From assembly GCA_938007995.1 (NCBI GenBank), contig CALLLW010000006.1, positions 62,001 to 126,000 of the forward strand: DNA of 64,000 bases, in the 5' to 3' direction. The DNA comes from an uncultured Granulosicoccaceae bacterium (GTDB lineage Bacteria; Pseudomonadota; Gammaproteobacteria; Granulosicoccales; Granulosicoccaceae). Under the pieces are notes generated by a model. That model had not been told where the DNA came from. It did not search any database and saw only the letters and a list, made by a program, of their open reading frames with translations. Made by a program: the position numbers and the translations under genes. Numbering within the stretch: position 1 is the first letter of the stretch; every line of letters starts with the position of its first letter. Below, piece by piece: positions 27,152-37,908 of the stretch.

Positions 27152-27189
27152 CTACTCTTTAACCTGATAACTTTATCGCGGGATCAAAA

Positions 27190-30051
27190 ATGTCCGACAT
27201 GAAAATGTTGCAAAGCACCTCGATGCTCGACGGTGGCAACATTGTTTACCTGGAAACGCAATACGAAAATTTCCTGCGTGATCCCAATTCGGTCTCTGAA
27301 TCGTGGCGTGAATACTTTGAGCGCCTGCCGATGGTCAATGGTCAGGCGCACGATATTCCTCACTCCGAGATTCGCAATCATTTTTATAACACCGCCAGGC
27401 GTTCTGCGACTCGCAGTGGCCCTGTAGGTGATGGCTCGGCTGAACATGGCCGCAAACAGGTGCAGGTTGGTGAGCTGATTGACGCCTACCGAACCCGCGG
27501 TCATCAGCTGGCAGATATTGACCCGCTGAACCACATGAAGAAGATTCAGGTTCGTGAAGTGCAGCTACACGAGCACGGATTATCCAATGCCGATCTGCAG
27601 ACTGAGTTCCAGACACCTTCCCTGCACGGTATCGAGACCGCCAGACTCAGTGAAATCATCGAGCATCTGGAAAAAATCTACTGCGGGCCGATCGGCTACG
27701 AATACATGTATATCAACCACACAACGCAAAAGCAGTGGTTGCAGCAACGCATAGAAAGCTACTGGTCCAAACCTGATCTGAGTGCAGAATCCCGCACCTG
27801 GATCCTTGAACGGCTGACTGCCGCAGAAGGCATGGAGCGCTATCTACATTCGCGTTACGTCGGACAGAAAAGATTTTCACTGGAAGGTGGTGAAAGCCTG
27901 ATCGTCATCATGAGCGCACTGGTGCAGCGCGCAAGTGCCGCCGGTTGCAAAGAGATGGTTGTCGGCATGGCACACCGTGGCCGGCTCAATGTGCTGGTAA
28001 ATATCCTTGGTAAGAATCCGGCTGATCTTTTTTCAGAGTTTGAAGGTAAGCGCCACGAGCATCTGTCTTCCGGTGACGTTAAATATCACCAGGGTTTTTC
28101 ATCCGATATTAAAGTCAGTGGCAATCAGTATATGCATCTGACGCTGGCGTTTAATCCGTCTCATCTTGAGATCGTTTCACCGGTTGTTGAAGGCTCGGTT
28201 CGCTCCAGACAGGATCGCCATGAAGACGGTGACGGACAGGTAGTTCTGCCAATTGCTATTCATGGTGACGCCGCTTTTGCCGGTCAGGGCGTGGTGATGG
28301 AAACATTCAACATGGCTGACTCGCGTGGTTTCTCGACCAAAGGCACCGTGCATATTATTGTTAATAATCAGATCGGCTTCACCACCAGTAATCTGGATGA
28401 CGCACGTTCAACCCTGTATGCGTCTGATGTAGCCAAAATGATCAACGCCCCGATCTTCCATGTTAATGGCGATGATCCTGAAGCAGTGTTGTTTGTCAGT
28501 CAGCTGGCGCTCGATTTCAGAAATGAATTTCAAAAAGACGTTGTCATCGATATGGTCTGCTACCGGCGCCACGGTCACAACGAAGCAGACGAGCCCTCTG
28601 CAACTCAGCCTATGATGTACAAAACCATCAAGGCACTGCCGACTACCAGACAGCTCTATGCAGAAAAACTGGTCAAGGCAGGTATTGCTGAAGCGAGCAT
28701 GCCGGATTCAATGGTGCAGGAATATCGTGCCAAGCTCGATGCCGGCGTTACCGTAGCACCAGATGTAGAAGTCGATCCGGACTTCGATCTTGAACAGGAT
28801 ATTGCCTGGCAGAAGTTTCTTGAAGGCACATGGCGTACTCCTTATGACGGCACAATACCGGTCGAGACACTGCAGCAGCTTGCTACCAAACTGACGACTC
28901 TGCCAGACGGTCTGGTATTGCAGTCGCGGGTTAAGAAAATTGTTGAAGATCGCCGCAAGATGACAGCCGGTGCATTACCGATTGACTGGGGTTACGCCGA
29001 AAATCTCGCCTATGCCACCTTAATCAATGATGGCTTTCCGGTTCGTTTATCCGGTCAGGATTGCGGTCGAGGAACTTTCTTCCACCGTCATGCAGTGCTG
29101 CATAACCAGAGTACGCAGGGCGCTTACGTTCCGCTCAGAAATCTGTCTGAAAACCAGGCAAACTTTCTGGTGATTGATTCTGTGTTATCAGAAGAAGCAG
29201 TGCTTGCATTTGAATACGGTTATGCCACTGCAGATCCAAATACCATGGTCATCTGGGAAGCCCAGTTTGGCGACTTTGCCAACGGTGCCCAGGTGGTGAT
29301 TGATCAGTTCATCAGTTCCGGTGAAACCAAATGGGGCCGCTTGTGTGGTCTCAGTCTGTTCCTGCCGCACGGCTATGAGGGACAGGGACCGGAGCACTCA
29401 TCAGCAAGGCTCGAGAGATTTCTGCAACTGTGCGCTGAAGACAATATGCAGGTTTGCGTACCGAGCACGCCATCGCAGGCGTATCACATGATCCGCCGTC
29501 AGATGGTCAGAGACATGCGTCGTCCGCTGATCGTGATGACGCCCAAGAGTTTACTGAGACATCGACTCGCGGTTTCAACCCTTGAAGATCTCGCCGCCGG
29601 TAAATTCGAACCGGTGCTGCCGGAGCTTGATCCGATCGATGCCGGCGCCGTTACCCGACTGGTTTTCTGCTCGGGCAAGGTTTACTACGATCTACTCGAG
29701 AAAAGACGGGAAGAAAAGCTCGAGAATATCGCGATAGTCCGCGTTGAACAGCTGTACCCGTTCCCTTACCAGGAAATGAGTGCCGCCATTGAACGCTATC
29801 CGAATGCCAGCCAGGTGGTTTGGTGTCAGGAAGAGCCGCGCAATCAGGGCGCCTGGCGCGCAACCAGACATCGTATCGAACGCGTCCTGCGCCGCGAGCA
29901 GGAACTGGAGTTCGCCGGTCGTCCACCTTCTGCATCGCCTGCGGTTGGATACGCCAATCAGCACATTAAAGAGCAAAACACTTTGGTGCTTGAGGCGTTG
30001 GCACTGCAGGAAAATAGTCAGCATTCTGTCGAGCATCTACTGAAGCTCTAA
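27190..30051 (+). CDS. sucA: 2-oxoglutarate dehydrogenase E1 component
   Basis: A thiamine-diphosphate E1 enzyme of 953 residues that decarboxylates 2-oxoglutarate and passes the succinyl group to the E2 lipoyl arm in the TCA cycle. Family marks: MVVGMAHRGRLNVLVN, LAFNPSHLEIVSPVVEG, IHGDAAFAGQGV (ThDP-binding region), YRRHGHNEADEPS, and late LPHGYEGQGPEHSSARLERFL. Length and N-terminus (GGNIVYLETQYENFLRDPNSVS) fit the E. coli-type E1o. It is first in sucA-sucB-lpd-sucC-sucD. No sdh gene lies upstream, unlike in E. coli. Confidence 0.97.
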   Translation: MSDMKMLQSTSMLDGGNIVYLETQYENFLRDPNSVSESWREYFERLPMVNGQAHDIPHSEIRNHFYNTARRSATRSGPVGDGSAEHGRKQVQVGELIDAYRTRGHQLADIDPLNHMKKIQVREVQLHEHGLSNADLQTEFQTPSLHGIETARLSEIIEHLEKIYCGPIGYEYMYINHTTQKQWLQQRIESYWSKPDLSAESRTWILERLTAAEGMERYLHSRYVGQKRFSLEGGESLIVIMSALVQRASAAGCKEMVVGMAHRGRLNVLVNILGKNPADLFSEFEGKRHEHLSSGDVKYHQGFSSDIKVSGNQYMHLTLAFNPSHLEIVSPVVEGSVRSRQDRHEDGDGQVVLPIAIHGDAAFAGQGVVMETFNMADSRGFSTKGTVHIIVNNQIGFTTSNLDDARSTLYASDVAKMINAPIFHVNGDDPEAVLFVSQLALDFRNEFQKDVVIDMVCYRRHGHNEADEPSATQPMMYKTIKALPTTRQLYAEKLVKAGIAEASMPDSMVQEYRAKLDAGVTVAPDVEVDPDFDLEQDIAWQKFLEGTWRTPYDGTIPVETLQQLATKLTTLPDGLVLQSRVKKIVEDRRKMTAGALPIDWGYAENLAYATLINDGFPVRLSGQDCGRGTFFHRHAVLHNQSTQGAYVPLRNLSENQANFLVIDSVLSEEAVLAFEYGYATADPNTMVIWEAQFGDFANGAQVVIDQFISSGETKWGRLCGLSLFLPHGYEGQGPEHSSARLERFLQLCAEDNMQVCVPSTPSQAYHMIRRQMVRDMRRPLIVMTPKSLLRHRLAVSTLEDLAAGKFEPVLPELDPIDAGAVTRLVFCSGKVYYDLLEKRREEKLENIAIVRVEQLYPFPYQEMSAAIERYPNASQVVWCQEEPRNQGAWRATRHRIERVLRREQELEFAGRPPSASPAVGYANQHIKEQNTLVLEALALQENSQHSVEHLLKL

Positions 30052-30098
30052 ACTCACTCTCAATTGCTATAGAAAAAGCAAGGTCTTCATAAAATCCA

Positions 30099-31373
30099 AT
30101 GAGTACTGAAATCAAGGTTCCCGTATTACCCGAATCGGTTGCTGATGCGACAATTCTCGCGTGGCAGAAAAAGCCCGGTGATGCTGTCAAAAGAGACGAG
30201 GTTCTGGTAGAAGTTGAGACGGATAAAGTCGTACTGGAAGTACCGGCACCGGCCGATGGTGTACTAACCAGTATCGTTGCAGACGAAGGGGCAACCGTTG
30301 TTGCGCAGGAGCTGCTCGGTACCATCGAAGAAGGCGCCATTGCTGAAAATGCAGCGCCGGAGGCTGCGGCTGAATCTACCGCTGCTGTGGCACCGGCTGC
30401 TGCTGAATCTACTGGGCAGACTGGTGGACCGACCAGCCCGTCAGTCAGAAACATGATGGCTGAGCACGGTGTTGATCGCGATCAGGTGGCAGGTACCGGT
30501 AAGGGTGGCAGAATCAGTAAAGACGATGTGCAGGCGCACGTTGATAAGCATGGTTCTGGTGGAGGAGCTAGCAGCGGGACTAGTAGCGGAGCCGGCAGCG
30601 CCGCTGCAGCGGTAGCGAGTGCACCAAAGCCGACACCCGGTCAGGCGGCAGCTGTAGCGCCAGTCAGTGGTGATCGTGAAGAGCGCCGCGTGCCAATGTC
30701 GCGTTTACGCGCAAGAATTGCCGAGCGCTTGCTGCATGCCAGTCAGTCAACAGCGATGCTGACCACTTTTAATGAAGTGGATATGCAGCCAATGAAAGAG
30801 CTGCGTGCACAGTACAAAGACCAGTTTGAAAAAGCACACGGTGTGCGGCTTGGTTTTATGTCGATTTTCGTCAAGGCCGCAACCGAGGCACTGAAGCGCT
30901 ATCCGGATATCAATGCCTCAATCGACGGAGAAGACGTTGTTTATCACGGTTACTGTGATATCGGTATTGCAGTTTCCTCTGACCGGGGTTTGGTTGTACC
31001 GGTACTGCGTGACACAGAACTGCTGTCACTCGCGCAGATTGAGGCACAAATTGGTGAATACGCCGGTCGTGCCAAAGATGGCAAGTTGGGTATGGATGAT
31101 CTCACCGGCGGTACTTTTACTGTTACCAATGGTGGTGTGTTCGGTTCATTGATGTCTACACCGATTCTCAATCCACCACAGAGCGCGATCCTTGGTATGC
31201 ACACCATTCAGGACCGTCCGGTTGCTCGCAATGGTGAAGTGGTTATCAGACCAATGATGTATATAGCGCTCTCTTATGATCACCGTATTGTTGACGGACA
31301 GGGTGCCGTTGGCTTTCTGAAAACGATTAAAGAGCTTGTCGAAGAGCCGGCCAAGATATTACTCGACATTTAA
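30099..31373 (+). CDS. sucB: Dihydrolipoyllysine succinyltransferase (2-oxoglutarate dehydrogenase E2)
   Basis: A 424-residue E2 with one lipoyl domain (lipoylated lysine in [12 protein letters not shown]), an Ala/Gly/Ser-rich linker, an E3/E1-binding domain ([22 protein letters not shown]), a second long flexible linker of Ala, Gly, Ser and Pro (about 152-190), and the catalytic domain with [13 protein letters not shown]. It transfers succinyl to CoA and forms the core of the complex. It follows sucA by 47 bp. Confidence 0.97.
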   Translation: MSTEIKVPVLPESVADATILAWQKKPGDAVKRDEVLVEVETDKVVLEVPAPADGVLTSIVADEGATVVAQELLGTIEEGAIAENAAPEAAAESTAAVAPAAAESTGQTGGPTSPSVRNMMAEHGVDRDQVAGTGKGGRISKDDVQAHVDKHGSGGGASSGTSSGAGSAAAAVASAPKPTPGQAAAVAPVSGDREERRVPMSRLRARIAERLLHASQSTAMLTTFNEVDMQPMKELRAQYKDQFEKAHGVRLGFMSIFVKAATEALKRYPDINASIDGEDVVYHGYCDIGIAVSSDRGLVVPVLRDTELLSLAQIEAQIGEYAGRAKDGKLGMDDLTGGTFTVTNGGVFGSLMSTPILNPPQSAILGMHTIQDRPVARNGEVVIRPMMYIALSYDHRIVDGQGAVGFLKTIKELVEEPAKILLDI

Positions 31374-31443
31374 CCTGCGTTATCCGGCTTGAGCCGCGCG
31401 TTTAGCCGAAGCAGATCAGTTGCAGTAACGGTTGGTATTCTGT

Positions 31444-31471
31444 CTGTCAGTCTGCCCCGCTGTTGTATAAT
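31444..31471 (+). promoter_or_regulatory. Candidate promoter of lpd
   Basis: TATAAT at 31466-31471 is a perfect -10, with CTGTCA (4 of 6 matches) at 31444-31449 and 16 bp between. It would give lpd an extra start inside the suc operon, with a leader of about 140 nt. Confidence 0.45.
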
Positions 31472-31474
31472 GTC

Positions 31475-31604
31475 GTGCTCGCAAGCACTCGCCCGTGTGA
31501 ATACCTTCACACGGGAATGGCCCTAAGCAAATGCGGGCAGTCAAACATTTCTGCAGTGCATACGGCGCTGCAGCAAGAATCTCATCAGCAAGGCCCCGCC
31601 TTGC
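31475..31604 (+). promoter_or_regulatory. Structured 5' leader of lpd
   Basis: Three small hairpins lie in the predicted leader: GTGCT-CGCA-AGCAC (31475-31488), CCCGTGTGAA-TACC-TTCACACGGG (31492-31515, a perfect 10-bp stem), and GCAAGG-CCCCG-CCTTGC (31588-31604). The last one ends four bases before the ribosome site CGGAG. None has a T run. They may shape translation or processing of the sucAB-lpd message. I cannot assign a known riboswitch. Confidence 0.4.
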
Positions 31605-31616
31605 CTTTCGGAGTAA

Positions 31617-33056
<1,440 letters not shown>

Positions 33057-33109
33057 TCAGGCATCAGCACTCTTAACCAGTCATTTAGTCAACGGAGATT
33101 ATTCAATCC

Positions 33110-34303
33110 ATGAATATCCATGAGTACCAGGCAAAAAAATTATTAGCCGGGTTCGGTGTGCCTGTTTCGAAAGGCGAACCTGTTCTGGCAGCTTCTGAAA
33201 TTGATTCAGCCATCGACAGCATGCCCGGCCCGGTGTACGTGGTAAAAAGCCAGATTCATGCAGGTGGCCGCGGCAAAGGAAAATTTAAAGAGCTGTCAGC
33301 AGACGCCAAAGGCGGGGTCAGGGTCAGCTTTTCAGCTGAAGAAGCCAAAACCAATGCGCATGAGATGTTCGGTAAAACACTGGTGACTCAGCAAACCGGT
33401 CCGGCAGGCAAGCAGGTTAACCGGCTTTATATTGAAGATGGTGCGGATATAGAAACAGAACTCTATCTGTCGATTCTGGTAGATCGTGAGACCAGTAAAT
33501 TTTCGTTTGTCGCCTCCACTGAAGGTGGTATGGATATCGAAGCGGTCGCTCATGATACACCTGAAAAAATTCATACAATTGCAATTGATGCACTGAAAGG
33601 CATCACTGATGAAGATGTAGCAAAGCTGACCGCTGCTTTCGAACTTCAGGGTGCTGCAGTGGAAGATGCTAAAACCCTGTTCCCGACTTTGTACAAGGCA
33701 TTCGTCGAGAGTGACATGAGTCTGCTCGAGGTGAATCCGCTGGTAGTACTTAAAGACGGACATCTCAGGGTATTGGATGCAAAGGTTTCTTTTGATGGTA
33801 ATGCCATGTTTCGTCAGCCTCAGCTGGCTGACTTGCGAGATCTGACTGAAGAGGATGATAAGGAGATTGAAGCATCCAAATATGACCTTGCCTACATCGC
33901 GCTGGATGGTGATATCGGTTGTATGGTTAATGGTGCCGGTCTGGCTATGGCAACAATGGATATCATCAAGCTCTATGGCGCCGAGCCTGCAAACTTTCTG
34001 GATGTTGGTGGCGGTGCAACTACAGAAAAAGTGACCGCTGCATTCAAAATCATCACGTCGGATCCGAATGTGAAAGGTATTCTGGTGAATATCTTTGGCG
34101 GCATCATGCGTTGTGATGTTATTGCAGAAGGTGTGGTCGCTGCGGTTAAGGAGGTCGGTTTGAACGTACCGTTAGTCGTTCGCCTGGAGGGCACCAAAGT
34201 GCAGGAAGGCAAAGACATAATTAACAACAGTGATCTGAATGTGATCGCTGCAGATGATCTGGATGATGCAGCCCAGAAAATTGTCAAAGCGGTCAAGGGG
34301 TAG
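33110..34303 (+). CDS. sucC: Succinyl-CoA synthetase beta subunit
   Basis: A 397-residue ATP-grasp subunit that binds nucleotide and succinate. It begins [19 protein letters not shown], with [28 protein letters not shown] (Mg/nucleotide ligand) and [16 protein letters not shown]. It works with SucD to convert succinyl-CoA to succinate with ATP or GTP formation. A ribosome site GGAG precedes the start; the gap to sucD is only 4 bp. Confidence 0.97.
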   Translation: MNIHEYQAKKLLAGFGVPVSKGEPVLAASEIDSAIDSMPGPVYVVKSQIHAGGRGKGKFKELSADAKGGVRVSFSAEEAKTNAHEMFGKTLVTQQTGPAGKQVNRLYIEDGADIETELYLSILVDRETSKFSFVASTEGGMDIEAVAHDTPEKIHTIAIDALKGITDEDVAKLTAAFELQGAAVEDAKTLFPTLYKAFVESDMSLLEVNPLVVLKDGHLRVLDAKVSFDGNAMFRQPQLADLRDLTEEDDKEIEASKYDLAYIALDGDIGCMVNGAGLAMATMDIIKLYGAEPANFLDVGGGATTEKVTAAFKIITSDPNVKGILVNIFGGIMRCDVIAEGVVAAVKEVGLNVPLVVRLEGTKVQEGKDIINNSDLNVIAADDLDDAAQKIVKAVKG

Positions 34304-34307
34304 ATCT

Positions 34308-35219
34308 ATGTCAATTTTAATCAATAAAGACACCAAAGTCCTTGTACAGGGCCTGACAGGTAAGACCGGTACTTTTCATACCGAACAGGCGCTTGCCTAC
34401 CATGGCACACAAATGGTCGGTGGTATTCACCCGAAAAAAGGCGGTAGCACCTGGGTTTGTGAAAACGGTGATGCAAAGGGAACCGAGTTACCGGTATTTG
34501 CAACAGTAAAAGAAGGTAAGGCCGAGACCGGTGCTGATGCATCGGTAGTTTATGTGCCACCCGCTGGTGCTGCAGCGGCGATTATCGAATCGATCGATGC
34601 TGAAATTCCGTTGATTATCTGTATCACAGAGGGTGTACCTGTCAGGGATATGGTTAATGTTAAAGCCAGGCTACAGGATTCCAACTCACGACTGGTTGGA
34701 CCTAACTGTCCGGGCTTGTTAACACCACAAGAGTGCAAGATCGGTATTATGCCTGGCACTATATTTAAGAAAGGTTCAGTGGGTGTAGTCTCTCGCTCCG
34801 GTACGTTAACTTATGAAGCGGTTTATCAAACCACTATGGCAGGCCTTGGCCAGACCAGCGCGGTAGGCATTGGTGGCGATCCTGTCAAAGGTACCGAGTT
34901 TATTGATGTGCTCGATTTGTTCCTTGATGATGAAGATACCAAGTCAATTATCATGATTGGTGAGATCGGTGGCTCAGCGGAAGAAGAAGCTTCCGAATGG
35001 TTGACCGAGCAGGCCGCTAAAGGTCGCAAGAAACCGGTAGCAGGATTCATTGCCGGTCGTACCGCACCTCCAGGCCGCACCATGGGTCATGCCGGTGCTG
35101 TTATATCAGGTGGTAAAGGTGGGGCTGAAGATAAAATCGCCGCTATGGAAAGTGCCGGCATTGTAGTTTCTCCATCACCTGCCAAGCTTGGTGAGACTCT
35201 ACTGAAAGCGATTGGTTGA
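34308..35219 (+). CDS. sucD: Succinyl-CoA synthetase alpha subunit
   Basis: A 303-residue subunit that binds CoA and carries the phosphohistidine ([14 protein letters not shown]). Other marks: [40 protein letters not shown] and [13 protein letters not shown]. An in-frame ATG 18 codons upstream lies inside sucC and gives a foreign N-terminus, so 34308 is the start. It closes the suc block and is followed by a terminator. Confidence 0.97.
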   Translation: MSILINKDTKVLVQGLTGKTGTFHTEQALAYHGTQMVGGIHPKKGGSTWVCENGDAKGTELPVFATVKEGKAETGADASVVYVPPAGAAAAIIESIDAEIPLIICITEGVPVRDMVNVKARLQDSNSRLVGPNCPGLLTPQECKIGIMPGTIFKKGSVGVVSRSGTLTYEAVYQTTMAGLGQTSAVGIGGDPVKGTEFIDVLDLFLDDEDTKSIIMIGEIGGSAEEEASEWLTEQAAKGRKKPVAGFIAGRTAPPGRTMGHAGAVISGGKGGAEDKIAAMESAGIVVSPSPAKLGETLLKAIG

Positions 35220-35584
35220 TTTCAGATTGATGTAATACACCAATTGGATTAAGGAGCGGTGCAATGCCGCTCCTGTTTTAAATTACACTGTTATAGTCAT
35301 CACAACATTTACCTGAAAGCCTTCTCGCTGTGGTGGTGCTATCACTTTGACACTGTCAAGCAATTCCCGTTGTTCGTCGATTATTCCCCGCTGAATTGAA
35401 TAACCTACCAGTGTTCAGTTAACAGTTTGCAGTGAGACTGTGAAGTAACTCAAATTCGTGGTTGCTTTGTTCGTAAATTGAAAAGAAATCAATTTGACTA
35501 ACTGGTGATAGTAACCTTCTCTCGCTGTGGTACAGAATATGTAAAGTCATCGTATATAACGGGTTTTTAAAACGTGGAGACACG
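35220..35584. other. Intergenic region between sucD and the ATP-grasp gene
   Basis: About 365 bp. After the sucD terminator I find no gene, and no small precursor-like ORF: the only ATG before 35585 on the plus strand is followed at once by TAA. Two near copies of CTTCTCGCTGTGGT lie at 35321 and about 35516. A TATAAC box sits at 35555, and the start of the next gene is preceded by GGAG. Confidence 0.5.
35252..35279 (+). terminator. Terminator of the suc operon
   Basis: The stem AGGAGCGG (35252-35259) pairs with CCGCTCCT (35267-35274) around a 7-nt loop and is followed by GTTTTA, about 33 bp after the sucD stop. Confidence 0.85.
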
Positions 35585-36538
35585 ATGATTCTGGTTCTGG
35601 GCACTGCCGAAGATAGACATGCAGCTGCGGTATACAACAAAATAGTTGCCCGTGGAACACGTGTTGCGTATTTTGACGCGCGACTATATCCAAAAGACAT
35701 GACCATTACATTTGATGGCTGCTTGCCGATGTCTGGAACGATTCGTTACCGTGACGGCCAGGCCGCCATTGATCTGTCGACTGTCAATTGTGTTTATTGT
35801 CGACAGTGGGACGCACTGTTTGCCGGTGCTGCTGACGGACACCAGGATGAAGTTGAACAGCGTGAGACAGAAGCCTCGCTGGGCAGTCTGTTCCGTGGTC
35901 TTGAGTGTCAATGGATAAACCCGCTGGATTCACTGAATAACTCGCGGTACCGAATTAATCAGTTACAGAAAATTCGCGCCCAGGGAATCCGTGTTCCGGA
36001 AATTATAGTCAGCAACGACTTTCGTCGTGTGCAGGCGTTCTTCAGCGTGACCGAAGAGAAGTTGCTCTATCGTCCGTCAGGTTGGTCTGACTCTTACTGG
36101 AACGCCGGACAGATTGATGACATTGGTCGACACATAGCTGATTTACCGGGCACACCGGTTGAGTATCAGGAAGACATTGCCGGTGATCAGGTCAGGGCTT
36201 ATGTGATTGGTGATTCTGTTTATGCAGGTGTGGTCGAGACCATGGAGTCTGATTTCACCGGCACGATGGGTGGCGACTATGTGCGGCCGATTGAGTTACC
36301 ACAGGAAGCCAAGCGTACCTGTATTCGCGCAGCATCCGCATTGGATCTGGTTTTTTGTTCAGTTGACTTACGAATAACTCCGCAAGGCGAGTTCGCAGTC
36401 ATTGATGTTGATGCCAACCCGCTGTATCTGCACTTCGAGCAGAGTACCCGTTTGCCAATAAGTGATCGATTGGTAGAGCTTCTGATTGCCTCTGATGCAG
36501 ATGTCTACAACTATCGTATGACGATGAATGCGGCATAG
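35585..36538 (+). CDS. ATP-grasp protein resembling graspetide (MvdC/MvdD-type) ligases
   Basis: A 317-residue protein. The N-terminal part (VLGTAEDRHAAAVYNKIVARG, VAYFDARLYP) looks like the pre-ATP-grasp domain of MvdC/MvdD. The middle has NNSRYRINQLQKIRAQGIRVPEI, and the C-terminus VDLRITPQGEFAVIDVDANPLYLHFEQSTRLPISD, close in plan to the family's D..T..GE....E.NP....E..TGLPIS ending. Two oddities: the usual ATP-binding Lys is replaced in LLYRPSGW (R163), and the Glu of ExNP reads Asp (D275). No precursor-peptide gene is adjacent. It could modify a distant peptide or protein, or act on a small molecule. Good ribosome site, own transcript likely. Confidence 0.7.
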   Translation: MILVLGTAEDRHAAAVYNKIVARGTRVAYFDARLYPKDMTITFDGCLPMSGTIRYRDGQAAIDLSTVNCVYCRQWDALFAGAADGHQDEVEQRETEASLGSLFRGLECQWINPLDSLNNSRYRINQLQKIRAQGIRVPEIIVSNDFRRVQAFFSVTEEKLLYRPSGWSDSYWNAGQIDDIGRHIADLPGTPVEYQEDIAGDQVRAYVIGDSVYAGVVETMESDFTGTMGGDYVRPIELPQEAKRTCIRAASALDLVFCSVDLRITPQGEFAVIDVDANPLYLHFEQSTRLPISDRLVELLIASDADVYNYRMTMNAA

Positions 36539-36779
36539 GAATATCAGAATTTTTCAAGTAAGTCGCACGTTACTGCGCCGATTAGATTTACAAAAGTATT
36601 AAGTAAGGGCAAAGCAAAGACAGAACTTTTACAAGGTGACGATTTCCCGGATGTATCTGGATTTTCCTGATCTATTTACCGGATCTATTTATAAGGCACC
36701 GCCAATAAACTATTATAGGTACCGGAGAGGTATGTCCTTATCGGTGTACAAGTGGCTAACCCGGCTTAGCGAGACAACA

Positions 36780-37391
36780 ATGGCGGCACAGCTCTACATT
36801 CTATCGGCACCGTCCGGTGCCGGTAAAACCAGCATGGTTCGTGAGGCCTGCTCGCGACTCGAAAACCTGGTGGTGTCTGTGTCGCACACAACCCGACCGA
36901 TGCGTCCCAAAGATCGTGATGGTGTTGATTATCATTTTGTTGAGAATGAGGCATTTCATCAAATGATCGCAGACGCTGATTTTCTTGAACATGCCGAAGT
37001 ATTCGGCAATTACTACGGCACCTCTCATAAAACTGTCGAGGCAACCCTCAACAGCGGCAATGATGTTTTGCTTGAGATCGATTGGCAGGGAGCTGATCAG
37101 GTGCGCAGACTGATCCCCGAGGCCTGCAGTATTTTTATCATGCCACCTTCTCGCGAGATTCTTGAAGAGCGGCTGCGCGGCAGAGCCAGTGATTCCGAGG
37201 AGGTTATTCAAAGACGGATCGCTGAAGCGGTTTCTGATATGCAGCACTTTTCAAACTACGATTATCTTGTCATCAATGATGATTTTGACAAAGCAGTCGA
37301 AGAACTATGCGCGATTGTTATCGCCAACCGGGTTAAGGTCAGCCGCCAGACTGAGCAGCGTTCTGATTTGTTATCTGCGCTGCTGGGTTAA
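36780..37391 (+). CDS. gmk: Guanylate kinase
   Basis: A 203-residue kinase that makes GDP from GMP. The P-loop is LSAPSGAGKTSMVREA, followed by VSHTTRPMRPKDRDGVDYHF (GMP binding) and EIDWQGADQVR. The frame stays open another 48 codons upstream, but MAAQLYILSAPSG at 36780 is the family N-terminus, so the extension is most likely 5' UTR. It starts the conserved gmk-rpoZ-spoT-ridA-recG run; GDP is a substrate of the stringent-response synthetase next door. Confidence 0.95.
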   Translation: MAAQLYILSAPSGAGKTSMVREACSRLENLVVSVSHTTRPMRPKDRDGVDYHFVENEAFHQMIADADFLEHAEVFGNYYGTSHKTVEATLNSGNDVLLEIDWQGADQVRRLIPEACSIFIMPPSREILEERLRGRASDSEEVIQRRIAEAVSDMQHFSNYDYLVINDDFDKAVEELCAIVIANRVKVSRQTEQRSDLLSALLG

Positions 37392-37625
37392 GCGTGAATT
37401 GTTAGCGGTAAATCAGCAGCCGCTTGCTAAAGATACCTGGCATCGGGCATTTATGTGGTTGTTTTCTGACCGAATGTCACTAAAATGAGAGGTCGGCTAT
37501 CGGTAGTAGCTGCCTGCCGGGTGCTTGACTTCTAAACATCCATTTCCGGCTAAGTGCAGACTCATGCATCAGGCTCAGGCAGTAAGCGTCATCAGACAGC
37601 CACCACAAACAAACCGGAGAATACC

Positions 37626-37892
37626 TTGGCACGAGTTACCGTAGAAGATTGCCTCGAGCATGTAGATAATCGATTTGAGCTTGTATTGCAGGCAGCTAAA
37701 CGGGCACGCAAAATCTCCCTTGGTGCCGAGCCATTGGTACCGATTGAGAATGACAAGCCAACGGTTGTAGCACTTCGGGAAATTGCTCAGGGACTGATCA
37801 AAAAGGAAATGCTTGAAGATACTCCGCCGGTAATGTCAGTTGAGGAAACGGTTCGTGAAGAATCCCCATCCCTCACTCCCGGCAGCATCTGA
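37626..37892 (+). CDS. rpoZ: RNA polymerase omega subunit
   Basis: An 88-residue omega subunit that helps assemble RNA polymerase and forms part of one ppGpp site. It begins with [20 protein letters not shown] and carries the conserved stretch [16 protein letters not shown] and [15 protein letters not shown]. The start is a TTG at 37626 with CGGAGA upstream; the frame before it is unlike omega. Its end overlaps the longest possible spoT frame, which suggests coupling. Confidence 0.94.
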   Translation: MARVTVEDCLEHVDNRFELVLQAAKRARKISLGAEPLVPIENDKPTVVALREIAQGLIKKEMLEDTPPVMSVEETVREESPSLTPGSI

Positions 37893-37908
37893 TACACCAG
37901 CATCGAAC

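Noticed and set aside
36636-36779. In-frame 48-residue extension of guanylate kinase, considered also as a graspetide precursor
   Set aside because: The family start is MAAQLYILSAPSG at 36780. The extension has no leader-core layout and no repeated acceptor motif.
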